The notes under the pieces: model-generated
Told to the model about the DNA's origin: nothing
The model's database searches: none
Seen by the model: the letters and a program-made list of their open reading frames with translations, nothing else
Translations under genes and position numbers: made by a program
Shown here: positions 58,205 to 64,000 of the stretch, piece by piece
Layout of the letters: each line of letters opens with the position of its first letter
Position numbering within the stretch: position 1 is the stretch's first letter
DNA from: Halomonas salinarum
GTDB lineage: Bacteria; Pseudomonadota; Gammaproteobacteria; Pseudomonadales; Halomonadaceae
Direction: 5' to 3'
Assembly (NCBI RefSeq): GCF_012062845.1
Contig: NZ_WWNB01000002.1
Coordinates: 124,001-188,000 of the forward strand
Length of the DNA stretch: 64,000 nucleotides

Positions 58205-58538
58205 TTCCTGCTCCTTCATCCTCGGCATGCGGCCGGGCATCACCTTCGTCATTGGCGCCACTCGTCTACCCGAGGCCAGTGTATCCTTGGCGCGCTGCCG
58301 CGGCCACGCTCGCCGGGCGTGTCAGGCCCTATCTGAGTGGCGGCATCACGGAACCCCGGAAGGGGATGACGGGTCTCTAGTGACAGCCTCCATAGCAACT
58401 TCTATAAGGGCTGGGACGTGGACAAAGCATAGTCACGCCCTATCGCGACCATAATATGGATAGCGGTTCCGTTAGCAGAGCCTGCCCACTACAATACGGG
58501 TAATATCCCAGAATTTTACATACGGTGATTTCAACGTC
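58205..58538. other. Divergent intergenic region LysM gene / def
   Basis: A 334-bp gap between divergent genes. The first two thirds are GC-rich without a convincing ORF. The last 100 bp before def are AT-rich and contain a TACAAT -10 at 58490-58495. I see no other feature. Confidence 0.6.
58467..58495 (+). promoter_or_regulatory. Possible promoter of def-fmt-rsmB
   Basis: TACAAT (58490-58495) is preceded at 17 bp by a poor -35 (TTCCGT), 43 bp before the def start. Confidence 0.35.
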
Positions 58539-59051
58539 ATGGCCAAGTTACCCATCCTCGAGTTCCCGGACGAGCGCCTGCGCACTCAGGCGGTGGCGGT
58601 CGACACCGTCGATGATCAGGTTCGTCAGCTAATCGACGACATGCTGGAAACCATGTACGACGCCCAGGGCATCGGCCTGGCAGCCAGTCAGGTCGACGTG
58701 CACCGTCGCGTCATCGTGATGGATGTCAGCGAGAACCGTAACGACCCGCTGGTGATGATCAACCCCGAATACACGCCGCTCAGCGACGAGCGAGAGGCGA
58801 TGCAGGAAGGGTGTCTGTCGATCCCCGAATACTACGCTGAAGTGCCGCGTGCCTTGACTGTCAAGCTCAAGGCACTGGATCGCGATGGCAATGCCTACGA
58901 GCTTGAGGCCGACGGGCTGCTGGCGCATTGCATTCAGCACGAATACGACCACCTGGAAGGACGCCTCTTCGTCGACTACCTGTCGCCGCTCAAGCGCGAC
59001 CGAGTCATGAAGAAGATGCAGAAACGCCACCGCCAGATGCAGCCCGCCTGA
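58539..59051 (+). CDS. def: Peptide deformylase Def
   Basis: Metalloenzyme (Fe2+ or Zn2+) that removes the formyl group from nascent proteins. The 170-aa product has all three motifs: [24 protein letters not shown] (metal Cys) and [18 protein letters not shown] (metal His pair and catalytic Glu). It is followed by fmt, the enzyme of the opposite reaction on initiator tRNA, but a strong hairpin lies between them. Confidence 0.97.
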   Translation: MAKLPILEFPDERLRTQAVAVDTVDDQVRQLIDDMLETMYDAQGIGLAASQVDVHRRVIVMDVSENRNDPLVMINPEYTPLSDEREAMQEGCLSIPEYYAEVPRALTVKLKALDRDGNAYELEADGLLAHCIQHEYDHLEGRLFVDYLSPLKRDRVMKKMQKRHRQMQPA

Positions 59052-59091
59052 GCGCCACCCCTTCGGGGACCCAGGCCAGCTTCTGGCCTCC

Positions 59092-59129
59092 CGAAGGCCG
59101 GCCCTGCCTCGTGGCGGGGCCGGCCTTCG
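59092..59129 (+). terminator. Strong hairpin between def and fmt
   Basis: CGAAGGCCGGCCC (59092-59104) pairs perfectly with GGGCCGGCCTTCG (59117-59129). It is followed by TCGTTGTCGG rather than a clean T-run, so it may be a partial terminator or an mRNA stabiliser. Confidence 0.5.
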
Positions 59130-59194
59130 TCGTTGTCGGCGACGTTACGCTATGATGTCGCCCATCCTGATCGTTTTACTCAGCAAGGCCTTTC

Positions 59195-60190
59195 ATGACC
59201 CGACCCCTGCGCGTGATCTTCGCCGGCACCCCGGACTTCGCGGCGGCAAGCCTCGATGCACTGCTCTCAAGCGACCACCAGGTGGTGGCCGTCTATACCC
59301 AGCCCGACCGCCCCGCCGGGCGTGGCCGCAAGCTCACCCCGAGCCCCGTCAAGGCGCGGGCACTGGAGCACGGCCTGCCGGTCCATCAGCCTGCCTCGCT
59401 CAAGCATGCCGATGCAAAGGCCGAGCTTGCCGCCATTGATGCCGACATCATGGTGGTGGTGGCCTACGGGCTGCTGCTGCCCCAGGCGGTGCTCGATATC
59501 CCGCCGATGGGCTGTCTCAACGTGCATGCCTCGCTGCTGCCACGCTGGCGCGGCGCGGCGCCGATCCAGCGCGCCCTCGAGGCCGGCGATGCCGAGAGCG
59601 GCGTGACCATCATGCAGATGGATGCCGGGCTCGATACCGGCGCCATGCTGCTCGAACGGCGTACACCGCTGGATGCCACGACCACCGGCGGCGAACTGCA
59701 CGACCGCCTGGCCGCGCTCGGCGGCGAAGCGATCGTCGCGGCCCTGGACGGGCTCGCAGGCCCTGGCCTGAGCGCCACGCCGCAGCCCGACGCGGGTGTC
59801 ACCTACGCGGCCAAGCTCTCCAAGGCCGAGGGTGAGCTCGACTTCACCGCTCCGGCCGCAAGCCTGGCCGCCAAGGTACGTGCCTTCAACCCTTGGCCGG
59901 TCGCCTGGACACGACTCGCCGGCGAGCCGCTAAGGCTTTGGCTGGCCGAACCCGGCGCGAGCGATCCTCAGGACCCCGACGCCCGCCCCGGCACCCTGCT
60001 GCCGGCCGCTGGCGACGCCCTGCGCGTGGCCTGTGGTTCAGACGGCGACGAGGTGCTGCGCATCACCCGCGCTCAACTCCCCGGCGGCAAACCTCTGGCC
60101 GCCCGTGACCTACTCAACGCCCGGGGTGAGCGCTTCGCAACGGGCACTCACCTTGGCGATACCACTTCCTCGCAGGAGGCCTCCTCATGA
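59195..60190 (+). CDS. fmt: Methionyl-tRNA formyltransferase Fmt
   Basis: Formylates Met-tRNAi with 10-formyltetrahydrofolate. The 331-aa product has [16 protein letters not shown] at the N-terminus, the active-site block [20 protein letters not shown], and [20 protein letters not shown], plus the C-terminal OB-like domain ([20 protein letters not shown]). Its stop overlaps the rsmB start (ATGA), so the genes are coupled. Confidence 0.96.
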   Translation: MTRPLRVIFAGTPDFAAASLDALLSSDHQVVAVYTQPDRPAGRGRKLTPSPVKARALEHGLPVHQPASLKHADAKAELAAIDADIMVVVAYGLLLPQAVLDIPPMGCLNVHASLLPRWRGAAPIQRALEAGDAESGVTIMQMDAGLDTGAMLLERRTPLDATTTGGELHDRLAALGGEAIVAALDGLAGPGLSATPQPDAGVTYAAKLSKAEGELDFTAPAASLAAKVRAFNPWPVAWTRLAGEPLRLWLAEPGASDPQDPDARPGTLLPAAGDALRVACGSDGDEVLRITRAQLPGGKPLAARDLLNARGERFATGTHLGDTTSSQEASS

Positions 60191-61569
60191 ATCAGGCCAA
60201 GAACAACCGTCGCCAGGGAACCAACAAGCGTTCCCAACGAAATCCCAAGCAGGCGCCCGCCGAGGGACAGAATGGTCTAAGCCTGCGGGCCGAAGCCGCG
60301 CGTGCACTGGTACCGATTCTCAATGCCCGCGGATCGCTTGCAAGCCTCGATGACAGCCGCGTGGCGCCCCGCGACCGGGCGCTTTTGCGCGAGATCTGCT
60401 ACGGCGTCTGCCGCACGCTACCGCGCCTCGAGGCGCTGGCCAGCGTCTTGCTCAAGAGCTCCTTCAAGGCGCGCGACACCGACATCCAGGCGCTTCTGCT
60501 GGTGGGTATCTATCAGCTTCTGTATCTGCGCATTCCGGCCCACGCCGCGGTGGGTGAGACGGCCGGCGCCGCCCGCCTGCTCGACAAGGGCTGGGCGACT
60601 CGGGTGCTCAACGGCTGCCTGCGTCGTCTGCAGCGCGAGGCAAGCGAGATGCAGGCCAAGGTCGACCGCGACCCCGCCGTTGCCCTGCTGCATCCGGTGT
60701 GGTGGCTCAAGGCGCTGCGTCAGGCCTGGCCCAACGACTGGCGCGAGATCGCCATCGCCAACAACCAGGCAGGACCGATGACACTGCGCGTCAACCGTCG
60801 TCGGACCAGCCAGGAAGCCTACCTGGAACGCCTGCGCGAGAACGGTATCGAAGCGCGCCCCTGCGAGCATGCCCCGGATGGCCTGACCCTCGAGACCCCC
60901 TGTGACGTCAGCGCCCTGCCAGGCTTTGCCGAGGGTAATGTCAGCGTACAGGACGAGGCCGCTCAGCTCGCCATCGAACTACTGGGCCCGGCCCTGGCAC
61001 CGCGCCCCGGCGCCCAGGTGCTGGATGCCTGCTCCGCGCCTGGTGGCAAGACTGCGCACCTGCTCGAAGCCTTCGATGTCTCGCTGCAAGCCCTGGACAG
61101 CGACGCCGAGCGCCTGCAGCGCGTCGAGGGCACCCTTGAGCGCCTCGGCCTGAGCGCGCAACTCAGTGCCGCCGATGCCGGCGAACAGGACTGGTGGGAC
61201 GGCACACCCTTCGATGCCATCCTGCTCGATGCCCCCTGCTCCGGCAGCGGGGTGATCCGCCGTCACCCGGACATCAAGCGGCTGCGCCGCCCCGATGATA
61301 TCGGGCAGCTCGCAGCACTGCAGGCGAGGCTGCTCGACAATCTATGGCAGACCCTGGCCTCCGGCGGCACCCTGGTCTATGCCACCTGTTCGGTGTTGCC
61401 CGAGGAGAATAGCGAGCAGATCACCGCTTTCCTCGAGCGCACACCGGACGCCGAGATCGACACACCGCAAGGACTGGCCTGGGGCGTCGAGTCCGGCGCC
61501 GGGCGTCAGCTGTTGCCCCGTGAGCACGGTCACGACGGTTTCTTCTATGCACGACTCAAGCGCAAGTAA
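60187..61569 (+). CDS. rsmB: 16S rRNA (cytosine(967)-C5)-methyltransferase RsmB
   Basis: A 460-aa enzyme that methylates C967 of 16S rRNA. A basic, Gln/Asn-rich N-terminal extension of about 25 residues precedes the NusB-like domain ([20 protein letters not shown]). The Rossmann methyltransferase domain carries the SAM site [17 protein letters not shown] and the two catalytic cysteines in [19 protein letters not shown] and [15 protein letters not shown]. It overlaps fmt by 4 bp. Confidence 0.96.
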   Translation: MNQAKNNRRQGTNKRSQRNPKQAPAEGQNGLSLRAEAARALVPILNARGSLASLDDSRVAPRDRALLREICYGVCRTLPRLEALASVLLKSSFKARDTDIQALLLVGIYQLLYLRIPAHAAVGETAGAARLLDKGWATRVLNGCLRRLQREASEMQAKVDRDPAVALLHPVWWLKALRQAWPNDWREIAIANNQAGPMTLRVNRRRTSQEAYLERLRENGIEARPCEHAPDGLTLETPCDVSALPGFAEGNVSVQDEAAQLAIELLGPALAPRPGAQVLDACSAPGGKTAHLLEAFDVSLQALDSDAERLQRVEGTLERLGLSAQLSAADAGEQDWWDGTPFDAILLDAPCSGSGVIRRHPDIKRLRRPDDIGQLAALQARLLDNLWQTLASGGTLVYATCSVLPEENSEQITAFLERTPDAEIDTPQGLAWGVESGAGRQLLPREHGHDGFFYARLKRK

Positions 61570-61617
61570 GGCCGGGCCCGTGACAGGCCACCGCCAGGCG
61601 TCGGGCAAGGGGACGGC

Positions 61618-61648
61618 TTGCGATCAGGCCACGCTTGATGCCTATACT
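61618..61648 (+). promoter_or_regulatory. Possible promoter of the dodecin gene
   Basis: TTGCGA (61618-61623) and TATACT (61643-61648) lie about 60 bp upstream of dodecin. The 19-bp spacer is long, so this is a weak call. Confidence 0.35.
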
Positions 61649-61702
61649 GGCGGCAGAGTCCCGGTGGAGGCCGGGGCTTCACCCATGACAAAGGAGTGAT
61701 AC

Positions 61703-61906
61703 ATGTCCCACGTCTACAAGCATGTCGAACTGACCGGCTCATCCACCGAAAGCATCGAAGATGCAGTGAATCAGGCCATCGAACGCGCCAGCAGTAGCCT
61801 GCACGGCATGCGCTGGTTCGAGGTCGTCGAAACCCGCGGCCATATCGAAGACGGCCGTGTGGCCCACTGGCAAGTCACCGTCAAGGTCGGCTTCACGCTC
61901 GAGTAA
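61703..61906 (+). CDS. Dodecin
   Basis: A 67-aa protein matching the dodecin family, small flavin- or CoA-binding dodecamers that buffer free flavin. It has the [20 protein letters not shown] start, the flavin-stacking Trp in [13 protein letters not shown], and [13 protein letters not shown] at the end. AAAGGAG precedes the ATG. It is an independent gene between rsmB and trkA. Confidence 0.92.
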   Translation: MSHVYKHVELTGSSTESIEDAVNQAIERASSSLHGMRWFEVVETRGHIEDGRVAHWQVTVKVGFTLE

Positions 61907-62109
61907 GCCTGACGGGATCTCGAGAAACCCTTGAGCCAGATCAATCGTCGGGGACACTTTCCGCGCTTGCTTCTCTCGGCACGGCCACAGGTCGTGCCTA
62001 GATGGCGTACCTGCCGTACCCTGTCGCCTACTGGTCGAGTGGTTTATGCTAGCCACCGCCTGCCGACGCCCCTCTCAGGCCGTCGGCCAATCAGCCTGCG
62101 GACGCATTC

Positions 62110-63483
62110 ATGAAGATCATCATTCTAGGTGCTGGCCAGGTCGGTGGAACCCTGGCCGAACACCTGGCCCATGAAGAAAACGACATCACCGTGGTGGATA
62201 CCGATGGCGAGCGCCTGCGCGAGCTGCATAGCCGCCTGGATATTCGCACGGTGTCGGGTTCAGCCTCCTATCCGATCGTGCTGCGTCAGGCAGGCTGCGA
62301 AGACGCGGATATGCTGATTGCGGTCACCAACTCCGACGAAGTCAACATGATTGCCTGTCAGGTGGCGCACACGCTGTTTCGTACGCCGACCAAGATCGCC
62401 CGCGTGCGCGCCACCGCCTACCTGACCCGCAAGGGCCTATTCGCCCACGATGCCGTGCCCATCGATGTCCTGATCAGCCCCGAGCAGGTCGTCACCGACC
62501 ACATCCGCCGGCTGATCGATTATCCCGGTGCGCTGCAGGTGCTGGAATTCGCCAGCGGCATGGTGCAGCTCGTCGCGGTGAAGGCCTTCTACGGCGGGCC
62601 ACTGGTCGGACAGGAACTCGGCTTTTTGCGCCGCCACATGCCCAACGTGGATACGCGGGTGGCGGCTATCTATCGTCGCAACCGACCGATCATCCCCCGC
62701 GGCGACACCGTGATCGAAGCCGATGACGAGGTCTTCTTCATCGCCGCGCGTCGCGACATTCGTGCCGTCATGAGCGAGCTGCGCCGACTGGACCGTGACT
62801 TCCGTCGCGTCGTCATCGCCGGCGGCGGCCATATCGGCGAGCGCCTGGCCGAGACCCTCGAGCACAGCCATCAGGTCAAGATCATCGAGCATAGCCTTGA
62901 GCGCTGCACGACGCTCTCCGATCGCCTCGATCGCACCGTGGTGCTGCATGGCAGTGCCACCAGCAAGCGGCTGCTGCTCGAGGAGAACATCGAGGACTGC
63001 GATATCTTCTGCGCACTGACCAACGACGACGAGGTCAACATCATGTCGTCGATGCTGGCCAAGCGGCTGGGTGCCAAGAAGGTGCTGACCCTGATCAACA
63101 ACGCCGCCTACGTCGATCTGGTGCAGGGCGGCGAGATCGACATCGCCATCTCGCCCCAGCAGGCCACCATCGGCGGCCTGCTGACCCACGTGCGGCGTGG
63201 CGATATCGTCAATGTCCACTCGCTGCGCCGCGGTGCTGCCGAGGCCATCGAGGCCATCGCCCATGGCGACGCGCACTCCTCCAAGGTGGTGGGCCGAACC
63301 ATCGACCATATTGATCTGCCCAACGGCACGACCATTGGCGCCATCGTGCGCGGCAAGGAGGTGCTGATCGCCCACGATGACGTAGTGGTGGAATCCGGCG
63401 ATCATGTCATCCTGTTCGTCATCGACAAGCGCCGCATCCGTGATGTGGAGCGTTTGTTCCAGGTCGGTCTGACCTTCTTCTAA
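62110..63483 (+). CDS. trkA: Trk potassium uptake system protein TrkA
   Basis: A 457-aa peripheral membrane protein that gates TrkH/TrkG potassium channels in response to nucleotides. It contains two tandem RCK units, each with an NAD-binding domain ([36 protein letters not shown]) and a TrkA-C domain. The length matches E. coli TrkA (458 aa). trkH follows after 61 bp. K+ uptake is central to osmoadaptation, in line with a halophilic host. Confidence 0.97.
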   Translation: MKIIILGAGQVGGTLAEHLAHEENDITVVDTDGERLRELHSRLDIRTVSGSASYPIVLRQAGCEDADMLIAVTNSDEVNMIACQVAHTLFRTPTKIARVRATAYLTRKGLFAHDAVPIDVLISPEQVVTDHIRRLIDYPGALQVLEFASGMVQLVAVKAFYGGPLVGQELGFLRRHMPNVDTRVAAIYRRNRPIIPRGDTVIEADDEVFFIAARRDIRAVMSELRRLDRDFRRVVIAGGGHIGERLAETLEHSHQVKIIEHSLERCTTLSDRLDRTVVLHGSATSKRLLLEENIEDCDIFCALTNDDEVNIMSSMLAKRLGAKKVLTLINNAAYVDLVQGGEIDIAISPQQATIGGLLTHVRRGDIVNVHSLRRGAAEAIEAIAHGDAHSSKVVGRTIDHIDLPNGTTIGAIVRGKEVLIAHDDVVVESGDHVILFVIDKRRIRDVERLFQVGLTFF

Positions 63484-63544
63484 TGGGCCAAGGCCGCATG
63501 CATGCCATCCCCCTTACGTTTTCGATGACAAGGACGGTCACGCC

Positions 63545-64000
63545 ATGAGCCTGCGCATGATTCTGCGCATTCTGGGTCTGCTACTGATGCTGTTCAGCCT
63601 GACCCTGCTACCCCCGGTCCTGATCTCGCTGATCTTCAACGACGGCGTGTGGAGCAGTTTCTTGATCGCCATGGCGATCACCGTGTCCACCGGTGCGCTG
63701 CTCTACTGGCCCAATCGTAATGCCCGCAAGGAGTTGCGTACCCGCGACGGCTTCTTGATCGCGGCGCTCTTCTGGACCGTGCTGGGGCTGTTCGGCTCGC
63801 TGCCGCTGATGCTGTTTGGCGACGACTCGCTGAGCCTCACCGATGCGGTATTCGAGTCCTTCTCGGGGCTGACCACCACCGGCGCCACCGTGATTACCGG
63901 CATCGACTTCCTGCCCGAATCCATCCTCTACTACCGCCAGCAGCTGCAGTGGCTGGGCGGCATGGGGATCGTGGTACTGGCGGTCGCCATCCTGCCCACC
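63545..64000 (+). CDS. trkH: Trk potassium uptake protein TrkH (5' part)
   Basis: The first 152 codons of an integral membrane K+ channel/transporter; the gene runs off the right edge. Three or more hydrophobic helices are visible (LRILGLLLMLFSLTLLPPVL, SSFLIAMAITVSTGALLYW, FLIAALFWTVLGLFGSLPLM). The first selectivity-filter loop reads SGLTTTGATVITGID. The C-terminal half is not in the window. Confidence 0.95.
   Translation, partial: MSLRMILRILGLLLMLFSLTLLPPVLISLIFNDGVWSSFLIAMAITVSTGALLYWPNRNARKELRTRDGFLIAALFWTVLGLFGSLPLMLFGDDSLSLTDAVFESFSGLTTTGATVITGIDFLPESILYYRQQLQWLGGMGIVVLAVAILPT

Noticed and set aside
62437-63405. Minus-strand open frame inside trkA
   Set aside because: Shadow of the TrkA RCK domains without a ribosome site or family match.

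Overview
The window is GC-rich chromosomal DNA from a gammaproteobacterium, most likely a member of the Halomonadaceae (Halomonas-like). This is inferred from gene content and order: Pseudomonas-type aruF/aruG paralogues in the arginine succinyltransferase operon, an E. coli-like suhB/trmJ/isc/ndk/rlmN/rodZ/ispG/hisS/yfgM/bamB/der order, and long acidic linkers in RodZ, TrmJ and CysE that fit a moderate halophile. I see no insertion sequence, prophage, CRISPR array or rRNA operon. Nearly all of the window is housekeeping or metabolic sequence.

Layout. 1-5.8 kb (minus strand): arginine catabolism by the succinyltransferase (AST) pathway, astC-aruF-aruG-astD-astB, with astB cut by the window edge. 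6.1-14.6 kb: mixed single genes, namely an SDR oxidoreductase, a methyltransferase, the pseudouridine synthase RluF with a long basic tail, a LysR regulator, an aldo/keto reductase, a GlxA/AraC-type regulator, a 67-aa membrane protein, the enoyl-ACP reductase FabV and a small unknown protein. 14.7-20.2 kb (minus): a coupled nudix-moxR-DUF58-tgpA cluster followed by a glutathione peroxidase. tgpA carries an apparent frameshift. 20.3-29.1 kb: an AidB-type acyl-CoA dehydrogenase, a receiver-EAL protein, a LysE exporter, a LysR-controlled doxX/DODA dioxygenase pair, a 62-aa membrane protein and a chemoreceptor.

29.4-35.4 kb: tRNA-Leu(CAA) on the minus strand, then queA-tgt (queuosine) and yajC-secD-secF (protein export) on the plus strand. 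35.5-50.3 kb: suhB (minus) divergent from trmJ, then cysE, iscR-iscS-iscA, ndk, rlmN, pilF, rodZ, ispG, hisS, yfgM, bamB and der. The isc locus is reduced: iscU, hscB, hscA and fdx are absent, and IscS lacks the C-terminal tail by which the E. coli enzyme contacts IscU. The SuhB homologue has lost most of its catalytic metal ligands.

50.4-58.2 kb: a lipoprotein, a DUF815 ATPase, an M48 metalloprotease lipoprotein, a 90-aa membrane protein, then aroE-hemF-tsaC, dprA and a LysM protein on the minus strand. 58.5-64 kb (plus): def-fmt-rsmB, dodecin, trkA and the start of trkH.

No clearly new multi-gene system is visible. The observations I rate highest are the degenerate SuhB, the reduced isc locus with a shortened IscS, the frameshift in tgpA, and the long low-complexity tails on RluF and CysE.
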